From: Gelatoporia subvermispora B
Taxonomy: Eukaryota > Basidiomycota > Agaricomycetes > Polyporales > Gelatoporiaceae
DNA: 64,000 nt
Assembly: GCA_000320605.2 (NCBI GenBank)
Contig: KB445793.1
Span: 1,129,196 to 1,193,195 of the forward strand
Reading direction: 5' to 3'
Positions 11,283-22,377 of this stretch are shown here, one piece after another. Below the pieces are notes generated by a model that did not search any database, was not told the DNA's origin, and was given only the letters and a program-made list of their open reading frames with translations. The translations under genes and the position numbers were made by a program. Numbering within the stretch: position 1 is the stretch's first letter; each line of letters begins with the position of its first letter.

Positions 11283-12740
11283 CTACTCGTCGACCTCAAG
11301 GTCGCCGTATGGCTTCGCCCTGAAATAGCTCTCATCGTAATGGTGGACGCGCACGAAGCCATCCTCTCCTCCTGACGCGTAGCAGTCGCCTTTTGGTGAG
11401 ACAGCAATCCTGGACGTAGGCACACATCAGCGGGAAGGTAGGGTGTGGTGGATACAAAGACACTGACGTGTTGATGGGGCCGAAGTGACCTTTTACCCGT
11501 CCGATCTCCTCCTCGAAGATTTTGTGCCAGAAGCGAGTCTCGAACTTGCCCTGCCGGAGGGACGTAGTCGTGACGCTCATCGCTTCTTGGCCACCACCGA
11601 GGAGCACCTTTGTTCACAGGTGTCAGTGTCCGCCACCAGAAGGTAGGTATGCTCTGACTCACGTAAGGCTTCCCTGGTGAAAGAGCTGCGCTGTTCAGCG
11701 GCGTCTCGGTCGTGTACGTCTTCAGGACCTCCAGTGTTTTCGTCTCGTGTAGCTATGGAGAAGCACATGGTCAGGGACCTATACTGGAACCACATTCGAC
11801 GATACACATACCCGTGCAGTCTTATCCTTGCTGCTGGTGACGAAGTAAGAGCGGTCCGATGAGAGTTGGAGGTCGGTCACGACGTCCATATGGGCCCGTT
11901 CGTTCGACTGGACCTCCTCACCCGTCTTTGCATCGAACAGCGCGACCTTGCCGGACTCGTGCCCAGTCACAATCATGCCTGGCACGTGCGCGAACGCGCA
12001 CAGTGTTGCCTTCGAGCCAACGGGGTGGAACATGTTTGCAGGTTCCTTCGATTCTGCAAGCGGAGTCTTTCGTCAGTGACTCCATGACGGTGAACGGAGC
12101 GGTGGAGGCGTACGTTGTGTGCCGTCTCCCTCCCGGTTGATGTCAAAGATCCAGATCGCGCCCTGGTAACCCATGCGTTGTTCAGTGACACAGACGATCT
12201 GGTCGTCCGTCTCGCTGAACGCGACGCGCTTGACCGCAGTGTTGAACTCCCAGGTGAAGAGGCACTTGCCGGTCTGCACGGACCACAGCTTCATGAGGTT
12301 GTCTGCGGAGCCACTGACGAGGAATGTTGATTGTGCTGTTGCACGGTGTGCATTATAGGGCATGAATGGGATGTAGATCGAGAGAGATGCAATATGTCAG
12401 TGAGGACGAATGAGAAAGGATAGGGCTGCACACGCACAGTCGACATCAATTGTCCACACCGTTCCGTTGTGTCCATCGTACGTCCCCAGCCGCTCTCCGT
12501 TATCCGTGAACCAGACATTGATGACATGGTCTTTTGACGCGGAGAAGAGGAGGTCGCCCTCGCGATTGAACTTGATCTGGGTCAGAGACCGCTCGTGTCC
12601 TAGCATCCATGTCAGGGTTGCAAGTGGGAATCAGAACGTGAAGTGTGCATGCCTTGAAGAAGAATGGGCCTCTACATTGCAGTAATCATATCAGTAAAGA
12701 CTAGGAAAATAAAATACGACAAGCTCAATACACATACCAT
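11283..12740 (-). CDS. TIF34: Eukaryotic translation initiation factor 3 subunit i
   Basis: WD40 beta-propeller subunit of the eIF3 complex, which binds the 40S ribosome during translation initiation. Diagnostic segments in order: [20 protein letters not shown], then [20 protein letters not shown] (12450-12599); [19 protein letters not shown] and [19 protein letters not shown] near 12130-12340; [20 protein letters not shown] near 11870; [20 protein letters not shown] near 11580; and the family C-terminus [14 protein letters not shown] ending at 11283. The N-terminus is unusual. ATG alone (12738-12740) precedes a GTATGT donor. A 19-nt exon at 12653-12671 supplies RPILLQ and is followed by a GC-AG intron (12600-12652). 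Together these give MRPILLQGHERS, matching the conserved start of the family. The gene is divergent from the BTB gene at 13162. High confidence on identity; the 5' structure is inferred from splice motifs. Confidence 0.93.
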
Positions 12741-13161
12741 ATTAGCAACAGAGGTCGGTCAGAAGTTTTTATAGCTGCGCAAGCGATGCAGCCGGCAGAA
12801 CAAGTAGAGACAAAAGTCACACTGAGCACTGTATGTCCGATACAAAGACAAACGGCCCTTGTAGAATATCAGGAGGACACGGTATGCAGCCTAGAACCCA
12901 GCGGTGACTTCTGCTCTCGCAAACTCGCATCTCGTTCTGTCTCGTGACTGTGACTAGATGATCACACAGTCACTCGCGTGTCTCGAGCGTCACGCGGATC
13001 TTCGCGAGGTCTCCTGGTTCTCGCTCGCCTCCACGCTCCTGCTGCGCTGCGCGGAAAGCATGCTATCGATGCTCCCTTTTCAACGATTTCCAGCCGTCTA
13101 GAACATCCTACACATAATTTCGGGTGTTGACCACCGGCCGTCAGGTCGTGCGCTATCCCCG
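12741..13161. promoter_or_regulatory. Bidirectional intergenic region, eIF3i and BTB gene
   Basis: 421 bp between the start codons of two divergent genes, so it should hold both promoters. I see no clear TATA box or other element in it. Confidence 0.5.
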
Positions 13162-14719
13162 ATGACACCGGGCCCGGTGCAGCATGCACCGCATCCCCGC
13201 AAACGCCAACGTATGTCAGACGGTATATACCCGTCGGATGGCCACAAGTCCGACTCTGCATCGACCATGGGCGTCCATCTTGACGATGAGGTCCTCCTGC
13301 TAGGCTCTTGCTCGAAATCCGTTACGCGTCTCGATCCCGCCACGCGCGATGCGAAGTACTACTTCGACGACGGGGACTGCGTGTTCAGGGTGGAGGATAC
13401 CCTGTTTAGGGTGAGTGCTTGCTCTGCAGCTTGGGGGTATGTTAGGATGCTGGTGTACTGGCTCTAGAGCTGGGATCGACACTTGGTGGCGCATGACGGA
13501 TCACGGAGTCCAGCGCGCTGCGGAAGCACGCTTGTGATCTTGGGATCGGGCATACGATAGTAGTCTCACCGATCTGACCTCGACACAGGTACACCGCTTT
13601 CTGCTCCAGCGCGACGGCTCCGCGTTTGCGGATATGTTCAGCCTTCCCCGGGGTGCAAGTGCGAGTCATACACTCGAAGGAAGTGACGATGCCAACCCAA
13701 TTCGTCTCTTCGGCGACTCTGCAGAGAATTTTCGCGCATTACTTTCTGTCTTATACGCTCTGTTCGTCACTCTCAATTGGGCTAATTGTATCACGCTCAT
13801 ACGACTCCGTTCCAGGCCTCACGAGCTATCGTCACTCGAAGGCGATGCTGAGAATATTCTGCATCTCCTCACAATCGCCTCAATGACGCACAAGTACCAC
13901 TTCTCCTCAATCTCCAACTGGGCAATATCGTCCGCCCATCGCGTGCTAAAGACCGCTTACGAGGAACCGGACAAGAACTCATCCGTCGTGTCTTACCCAG
14001 TACTATCGCGCACCCTCGAAGTCGCACTGCGTTGCGCGCATATCGACTTGACTTTGCTCACCCAGGTCGAATGGGTCACCCGCATACTGGCACGCGTGCT
14101 GCATCCGCGTCGCGCACTGGCCATCGCAGATGCGCACGGACTGCAGCTCCTCGCGGGCGCCGCGTATTACGTGCAGCTTCTCGAGATGGGGGATGGGTTC
14201 CAGGACCCGCGGGATATTGCCCACGATCCCAATGCGTCCGGAGACGACTCGCCCGACTCGGACACGTCCGCCGCGCAAGACGACGGTGACCTCCCGCCAC
14301 TTACAGAGACGCAGCGTCGCCGGCTGCTCTCCGGCCACTGGTCGCTCGTGCGGCTGTGGGAGCACATTCGCGCCCGCGCGCCCACCTTCCAGCGGCCCGA
14401 CGGGTGCACGTACCACGCGCGGGGCTGCCTCTCGACATGGGCGACCGTCTGGGCGGAGGTCGCGCGCTCAGAAGACACGCTCAAGCTCGCGCCTGCGGAC
14501 GTCCTGAGCCGCCTGAAAGCCATGCAGACACAGTTGGCGGGCCACACGGACCTCCAGCAGGCACTCACGCCCGCGTGCAGGACCCGCGCGCTCAGCGCAG
14601 TCAAGGAGCTGGTGAAGGAGACTATGGAGGGGTTGGCAGACCATTTTGTGGATTTTGCCGCTGCAACGAGAAGCCCCGCAAGAGACACGGTCGGCGATAC
14701 GGTTGTTACAGACGAGTAA
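13162..14719 (+). CDS. BTB/POZ domain protein, copy 1
   Basis: Three exons: 13162-13410, 13589-13761 and 13816-14719, giving 441 codons plus stop. Intron 1 (178 nt) begins GTGAGT after DTLFR; intron 2 (54 nt) follows SVLYAL and keeps frame with PHELSS. The BTB fold spans about residues 70-160: KYYFDDGDCVFRVEDTLFR, VHRFLLQRDGSAFADMFSLP, NPIRLFGDSAENFRALLSVL. BTB domains mediate dimerisation and often recruit Cullin-3, but no BACK or Kelch part is visible. The remainder is helical with a conserved C-terminal block: a loop with Cys-x6-Cys, then C-x3-W-x3-W (CLSTWATVW), then PACRTRAL and a final LADHFVDF. The same layout and intron positions recur in the genes at 38193 and 41678, so the three are paralogues. 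High GC at third positions creates long antisense frames here, which I ignored. Confidence 0.82.
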
Positions 14720-17707
14720 GCGGGGAGCCGTCGACTTGCTGGTGAGCTTAGATGATTGTCGAGAGTGTATTTTTTGTATTAGGCCGTACCTGCGTGTATC
14801 CGAGTACCTGACATGTGTATTTGATCAGCTATGTGTACACTACCCAGCAATTCCCGCTGACGCGCCTAATGACATTGAATTAGGGTCTCGTTCCTAAGAA
14901 CATAATTTTCCGTCGACAATCCCAGTCGGACACCGGCATCGCAGGAAGTGAGTTGATCTAATCTTCATTACTCGACACCACAACCACCCTCGGAGTCAAG
15001 AGGCGATGGAAGCTCTAATCACTCACGCATGCGCAGCGTGGCAGGTGGAGCGGATGTCTGTGGCGAGGGAAGATAGTGCCAATCTGAATTGCGAAGATAC
15101 ACCCCCTCAATTTGACTTCGTGCCAGAGTGACAAGGAAGCCAGCAGAGTTCTATAAACATCCTGGCAACCCGCTGAAGCGTGCCGGGGGTTCGAGAGTGC
15201 AGAATGCGACATATACAAATTGTGAAAACTTCAAGTTCCCGATTCCTTCGGCTTCTCGTCATTCACGACTCCCAATTCTCTGTTCTATTCGAGTGATTAG
15301 TTGACACATGCATTTTACAGGGCGCTTCTTATTTACGTTTGAAGCATGTGGATTTGCAGCAAATAGCAGGCCAACTTCCAGGGTGGTAGTCGCGCGCGGC
15401 CGAAAGGAGCAAGATATCTGCCATACTGAGTAACTGTTCTTTTTTACTTCATCACAAATTGTCCAGGCGTTCTCCGCCACCTTGAAGCTTGACATCTCTT
15501 ATCACGATAATAAAGCTGTAAAAGTCAGTTCGGACTCGAGTTCGGAGCTCAGCGATCGCGCAATTTAGTCGTCGATTGGTCGATTTTGGGTTTGGCGCCT
15601 GTCCTAACTGTTGAGATTTGTAAATGAAGCCTCTAATCCGAGAACTTGGATGCGCAGAGCAAATGCATATAAATACGGCGGATCGCCGGGACGGGCTACT
15701 TTCGCCTCTTGCTTCCTTCCCCTTTCCCCGCGAAAGTCTTCGCGTAGCAAAAGGTGGATGATGATATGTTCATGAAATGGGCAGGGCGTTGCTACCCTCT
15801 GGATCAGAGAAGAAATGGGGTCATAACAGGTGCGAACAGAAAAACAGCGATGTACGCCTGTTTATGAGTTTAGTTTACGCTCAGGCACAAGTGCACAAGG
15901 CAGGCGGGATCTCCCGCCAACCCACCATCCTTCCAAAACCATCGTCACCCCATATCTCTGACGATTTTCGGAATCCTAGTGCGCGCATATAGTCACTTTC
16001 GCTTACTCTTGGATGCGCCTGAAGCCCACCAGCAGGTATCCTGCTCGGCTCTACTTAGACAGCTGACGTTATTCACACTCACATTCCGCACACTATGTTC
16101 AACACAGAACCACTGCGGACCCTTGCACCTCCCTCGCTTCCATCCATATTTGTCAGACTATCCATCTTTGTCAGACATTGGTGAAAATGTTGAACCATAC
16201 GGAATAGATCCGTCGAAGACACGGTCGTCTGACTCGGAATGTAGTGTCACAGAAGTACGTCCGGTTAAGATCCCTGTTTAGTCGCAACGTGTTCATATTG
16301 CTAGGATTCCAGTACGCATCAACCAGGGTGCTGCCAAACGAACACGTCCCGACGTCGTTCGGGCACCTACAGCTGTGCTAACGCTGTGCCTAGGTAATTG
16401 GTTAACAAAGTCCGCCCCGCAAGCAGCTCCACCTGATCTCGATGATATTGAAATGAGATGCATCGCAATTCGCAAAGGTCGGACCCATGAAGTCAGCGAC
16501 GCACCCTCTGGAGCCTTCGCCCCCGCATCTCGCGCCCCAATCTCATACAGACGCACCGAAATAGACCTACGTGCTCAAATTCGGCTCGGCGAAGCAGGGA
16601 ACATGTGACCCGCTCGACCACGCCCGCTGCGCGTGGGCGATAGGCGAAGAATGACGTCACTCGCATGGCAGGCGGTGGTATCCCAATCGGGCAGGCCTTG
16701 CGCAGGCCCGACAGCAACCATGGAAGTTACATTGACAATCATGCGTCCCCCGCGTCGATTCGCAGCATTCGAGAAGACAGCCTACGACAGCCTCAGCTGA
16801 CATTAGACTTAATCGTACCCCGGGACATCCTTGGTCGAGCGCGGTAGATCGACAGCGCGTCTGGCCGTTATTGCTGCGGCGCTATATTCGAGATACACTC
16901 GACCGCGATCCACGAAGCCTTCGCGCAGTTACAAGAGCCCGGTCACCTGCGGACGACAGCGATGCACCGCGCGAACGACTGCGCTCGCGTATGCGCAGTG
17001 GACAAACTCTCCTGGAAATCTCATGGATGACCAGGTGGGCGCTGGCGGCCGGCGGACGCAAATCTTTGCGATTTGACGTCATCGGGGACGGTAGCCCGAG
17101 GGAAGGGGCATGGTGGAGCTGAATGATTCGGTGAATGATCTTGACCTGGTGCGAAGCCTCCCGCGGCGTCTGCCCTTTCGTCACCTCCCTCCGCTGCGAA
17201 CCGCTGCCATCTGTGGACGCCTTCCAGTTGCAATACTGGCCACCAGTCTGCCCACAGGCTCAGATTCGACGCCAGTGGTCTTGATTTGCTATCCAAGCTC
17301 CGCACCCCCACGTGTGCGTAGTAATGTCGCAATCACCCCCGCCGTCGCCACTTCCGGCGTTGGTGTCCTCTTGCGTCGAGTCCACTAAGATCCATCACGC
17401 TTGCCATACATCTTCGATCTGTCTTGGACGATGACCCGCCGTCCCGGACTCTCGGCGCCGATACCCACCGCATGCATATAGTCTCCACCCCACTTTTCGA
17501 TCCCTTCACTGCCCTCAGCTGGCTCGTCCAAACCACCACTGTACCCTCGGCACGAAAGGTGCGTGTACGGCTCCGCCATGACAAAGAAATGGGCGTACCA
17601 ATTACTGTCCAACTCCATTTGTTCACACACAGTTACACTGCCACCACACTCTGCTGTGTCCTTCCCCCTTTCTGTAGGAGTATATCATTGACCAGTCAGC
17701 ACCCGAC
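14720..17707. other. Three-kilobase region without a confident gene
   Basis: No recognisable domain. The most suggestive stretch is a plus-strand frame open from about 15874 to 16608 except for a single TAG at 16279-16281; it follows a TATA-like box at 15668 and a pyrimidine-rich tract. The last few hundred bases before 17708 are CT-rich and are probably the promoter and 5' leader of the YTH gene. A small inverted repeat (7-bp arms) lies at 15903-15918. Confidence 0.35.
15668..15675 (+). promoter_or_regulatory. TATA-like box
   Basis: TATAAATA followed by a pyrimidine-rich stretch about 30 nt downstream, resembling a fungal core promoter and start region on the plus strand. No confident gene follows, so this is tentative. 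Confidence 0.25.
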
Positions 17708-20700
17708 ATGCAAGCCCGCTTCCCATTCGAGGAGTCGCGCGAGTCCACACCTAGGCCACGTAGTAAGTCACCCTTACACGTCAGCCCACCTGGGTCATCT
17801 ACGCCGTCAAACATCAGCGCCGCCAGTACTCCAGCTTACCCATCCGGAGGCGGCACACTAGGACACGTCCGAGAGGTAGCACCGCCGGGACCTACAACAG
17901 GTGAGCAATCACGTGGCAGGTCTCTCGATCCGTGAACGGAGTTTGAACGCCACGCGGACGCGCAACGCAAATGCGCATATCGGTCTTCATATCTTTTTCG
18001 TCGCGACGCAGTTGTCGCTGGCGGTTCAACTCGCCAATCGACACCTCCCGCTCTCTTCAAATTGCTTCTCGGATTCACCTTTACTGTCCTTTAATTTGTC
18101 GGATATGTTCTGGTTTTGACCGCGTTCCCTAGACCGTTACGCTCGCCTGCTGTGTCGTCCGTCTACTCGCTTTCGGTGATCGTGAATATTCCCTCGTTTT
18201 CTTAAACCTTCGCCGTCGCGTCTACACGCTTCTAACGCTTGCTCATTTTTGCCTCCCCCTTTATCCCTCTCAGGTGTGCATGGTTTGTCTTTGCCCCGGG
18301 CGTCCCTCAATTCCAGCCTCGGCAACTTCCAGAACCCTCCAGAACGTCCTCTCCTCGATCGTTCAATCTTCGTGGGCAAGTCCAGTTATATGTCGGGTGA
18401 TGTTGGCAGCGTTGGCAACTTGAATATGTCCGATTCACGGTCCTCCGCTGGCTCCGCCTCCGAACCAGGGCGCCCTGCCTCACGCGGTCGCTCCCATTCG
18501 CAGACGAACCCCTCTCGCCGGCAACCCCTCCGCCAGCAGCCGCCCTATCCATCCCCGCATTCCGGACCCCACTTCCCATCGGTCTCCACCCAGGACACCG
18601 CAGTTGCCACCACCGCAGCATCAGCGTCCCCTTACTCGCAGGGTATTCCGGCTCCATATCAGGCTACTCCTCCCTTCCACCAGCCTGGTCCCTACGTAGG
18701 ACAATACACGATGTCCGCGCCACCCGTCAACATAGTGCACCAGAGCCCGACCTATGCCTACCCCCACCATCCGGGCCTTCATGCGGCAGACACGAGCATG
18801 CATCCCGCGCAAAATCAGCTTCTGGGTTACTCGCCAAACACGCTCATGCCCATGATGCAGCGTCCGTCGGTATTCCCTTATACCGGACCTTCTCCCGACA
18901 GCAACTCGCCCTCCAGTCACTCCTTTTCCACGAGCAGTCCAGGCCCGGCTGCGCTCTTCTCGCCACATGCGCATTCTCCTGTACATCCTTCTCCACCACC
19001 CCACTCCCCCCTTCCCCCGCCGAGTTCAGGCCCACACGCGCAGACTCTCCCGCCACACTCCGCGTCGTATGCTGGTCAGACGCCATTCGCCCCTTTGCGC
19101 TATCCTACGCCGCCTTTTGCGTACCCACCACACTCATTTGCACAACCTTACGCGTCCACATACGCGCCGTTCACACATGCGCAACCGTACGCATCCCCCG
19201 AACAAGAGGGCCAAGGGACTTGGTGGTACCTCCCGCCAGGTGCGCGCCCTGCCTCAGCGCAGTACGAATCATTCCAAAATCCATATGCAATGTCGTACAG
19301 CGGGCCGATGACCAGCCGTGAGGTCGAGTCCTACTCTCAGCCTGGGCCCTCTTCAATCCCCTCCATGCACTACCCCATGTCCCCTCGCTCTGGGCCCGTC
19401 CATTATGCGACCTCCCACACGCATGCGCCGGAATCGCATTCGACCTCTCCTGTGCAGTCTACATCAGCAGGCACAGGTACGGCTGTTCCACGTGGCAAGC
19501 CCCCAGAAGCCGGACAACCGCCAGAGCCGCCGTCGTCTGTCGCAAGCAGCAGCCGATCCGTACCCGTTCCGTCGACGTCTGATCGCCCTCCAACGCGTCG
19601 GCCCTACCACCCAAACCCACCCACGCAACGATCGGAATGGGTCATGTGGGCAGGGAACGTTCCCTCGGACGCGACACACGATGAGCTCTGGCGATTTTTC
19701 AACCAGCCTCCATCTCCGGCATTAGCAGCGGGCGGGGGCGGGGGCAGAGGCGACGAGGGCGACGAGGAGGAGCCGCTATGGGGAGGTGTGTCGTCAATTT
19801 TCCTGATCTCGCGGTCGAACTGCGCATTTGTCAACTTCGAGAGCGAGGCGCATCTCCACGCGGCAATCCAGCGCTTCAACGGCCGGCCTTTGCGCCCGGA
19901 CGATCTGCGCTGTCCACGCCTGGTCTGTCGTGTGCGCAGCCGCAACGACGATCTCAAAGCCGGCGTCGGCGGCCAACGTGGCGCGGGAATCCACGTGCGC
20001 TGGATACGCGAGCAGAAGGAGAAGGCGCAGGAGGAGGCACGGCGGAGGTCGACGTCATCGTCGGACGCCATTACCACGCCTAGTAGCTCCCCAAGTGATA
20101 TCGCTCCAATTATGACTGGTTTGTCTATCGAGAGCGACGACGAGGGCGGTTTGAGGCGTGTACGTAGACCCGAGCCTCACTCGAGCAGTTCGGGATCTCA
20201 CGCGTCGACGAATTCGAGCATCCTACAACAATACTTCCCAAAACGCTACTTTATCCTCAAGTCGTTGACCCAGGTAGGCGTCTTTTTGGGTCCCCGGAAT
20301 TCGGATAGCTGACGTTATGCCCCACGCAGTTCGATCTGGATCTGAGCGTTGAGAAGGGCCTGTGGGCGACGCAGAAGCACAATGAGGGAATTCTGGATCA
20401 GGCATACCGGACAAGTAAGGATGTCTACTTGATCTTTGGGGTGAATAAGAGCGGGGAGTTCTATGGCTACGCTAGGTGGGTACAGGTGTATCTGATAACA
20501 ATAGGGATGCTGACGACCTTGACAGGATGGTGGGACCTATCCTGCGCGGAGAGCACAGAGTGTCGTGGGCATCACGGACAGACTCACCTCCGCAGCGCCG
20601 CTCTTCGCAACCCTCTTCCATGTCCGACAGTCCTCCCACGACTCGGCGAGACTACGCCTACTTCGGCACCCCCGATGAGCACCGTCAGTACGGGTCACCG

Positions 20701-21384
20701 CTACCCGTTTCCCCCGACCCGCTAGCGACGCTTGAGCAAACACCTCGCACGGAGGATGTTCCTGTTCGCGAACACCTCACGGCGCCTGCGGAGATGCATC
20801 AGCCGCACCATAGACTCAGCCGGCTCACTATACCTCATCCGGAGCAGAACTTTGACTCCCGGGCAGCGACCTTCCCCACATCGCAGCTGGCTAAATTTCC
20901 GTCAGATACCTTCGAGCTTGACCCCAGAGCTCCTGCGAGAAACCTGCGCGAGCATAATGCTCCAGTGGCGTCTGGATCAGGTAGTCGAGCAGAGTGGGAG
21001 CCATCGTCTGCCACTACACTCGCTGCGGTCAAGGAGGAGGACGAGAAGCAGGCTGTAAGCGCAGAGCAGAGTGGCGAGCCTTCACAGGAACAGCCGCGCG
21101 AAGAAGGCCCGGTCTGGGGCTCGTCCTTCAAGGTGGAGTGGATCCGCACACATCGATTACCATTCCATCGGACAAGACACCTGCGCAACCCGTGGAACCA
21201 CGATCGGGAAGTCAAGGTGTCGCGCGACGGGACCGAACTCGAGCCATCTGTCGGGCAGGCCTTACTCGAGGAGTGGGACCGCCCTGACCCGAGCCCTGCC
21301 GCGTCGCCAACGATTGATCGCCGCCCCGCATCTGCGCGTGTTCCAGAAGAGAGTAGCTACCCGCCTGCGGCGGGAGAAGGATGA
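17708..21384 (+). CDS. RRM and YTH domain protein, m6A-reader-like
   Basis: Four exons (17708-17900, 18274-20273, 20330-20475, 20526-21384) give 1065 residues. Residues about 65-515 are a low-complexity Pro/Ser/Tyr/His-rich region. An RRM-like domain spans about 518-640 (SEWVMWAGNVPSDATHDELW, NCAFVNFESEAHLHAAIQRF) with a Gly/acidic loop inserted between its halves. The YTH domain starts near residue 716 (YFPKRYFILKS), has the first cage tryptophan in KGLWATQKH, and continues through FGVNKSGEFYGYARMVGPI. It is then interrupted by about 185 Ser/Pro-rich residues and resumes at FKVEWIRTHRLPFHRTRHLR and NPWNHDREVKVSRDGTELE. The second half resembles the YTHDC1 type and retains the second cage Trp. 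By family knowledge YTH binds N6-methyladenosine in RNA and controls processing or decay. Intron 1 is long (373 nt); the others are about 50-56 nt. Confidence 0.9.
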
Positions 21385-22377
21385 GAGGCCGAGTCGTCGG
21401 GTTGTGGCAGGCGCGCACGCATTCAAGACCCGACCACATCAGGACCGACTTGCACGCAACGACTCATGCCAAAACATTCACGGCCACGCACACGCACACA
21501 CACGAACGCATCGCATGTACCGCATATTTAATTGTCTACTCTACACCCGGCGCGCCGTCCCAAGATAAACGGATGGGGCGGCGCCGTCTCTTGGTTTACA
21601 CTATCGGGGTCAACTGCTGCTATTTTCTTTGATCTGGTCGTACGCGCTCTTTAGCTCCAGGCATTGCTCGCTCTCATCGTCCGCATTGCTGATGCTTTAC
21701 CCAAGAAATTTATGTAGCAATAGGTAGAGTTTCCATCCGCACTGTAATACCTCGCATTATGGCATGATACACGACGCGCCTACGTGCGCTGGGTTTGGAT
21801 ACATATCTACCCTACCCTCCGGACACGCATCTCTCATTTTTGTCTTTGTCTGGCTTACTACACGGCCTCCGCACAATTGACTAGGAGGGCTGCCCTTGAT
21901 ACTACAGGACATTGTTGGACTGCCACTTTGACGTTCAGCACACATGAAATGCAGGATAAGGACATGTTGGATCGCGATCTCGCGTTCTAGAGATCTGGTT
22001 GCGCGATTGACTTGCTGCTCGCGAACCAGGAACACAGCCGAGCTCCACCTAAGTACAGTCTAAATAGGCGGCATATGTTTTGCGGAGACTTACCGCGGAT
22101 TATTACAAGCTCGCGGAGTTGGAATTGAGCAAAGTCATTCTAGGCCTTTTCAGGTAGCGGAGTCAGAAACTAGTATTAACTCCTCTTGCGCGAAAAGAAG
22201 CGGACTTTACAGCAACACCATCCCTCCTCCTCCATCGATTGACCAAGTAGTACTGGTACAAACCAACCGCGACCGACTGACTCAATCGCAGGTCTCGTTC
22301 AATTACTTCCGTCAAAGCTGTCCAGACGCCGTACATCTTTCATCCCGAGCTTGACAAACCAGTCGCAATGTCACATC
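21385..22377. other. Intergenic region
   Basis: Contains the probable YTH 3' untranslated region and the promoter of the WD40 gene. A CA-rich low-complexity patch lies near 21480-21510. No gene seen. Confidence 0.45.

Noticed and set aside
12604..12606. ATG giving [10 protein letters not shown] as the eIF3i start
   Set aside because: It lies inside the intron end (GCTAG acceptor overlap) and would lose the conserved MRPILLxG start that two upstream exons supply.
14003..14688. Long minus-strand open frames over the BTB copy 1 last exon
   Set aside because: Arg/Ala/Gly-rich shadows caused by high GC at third codon positions of the real gene; no domain, start or splice logic.
18307..20077. Several minus-strand frames opposite the YTH gene
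   Set aside because: They mirror its low-complexity Pro/Ser region and are not plausible proteins.
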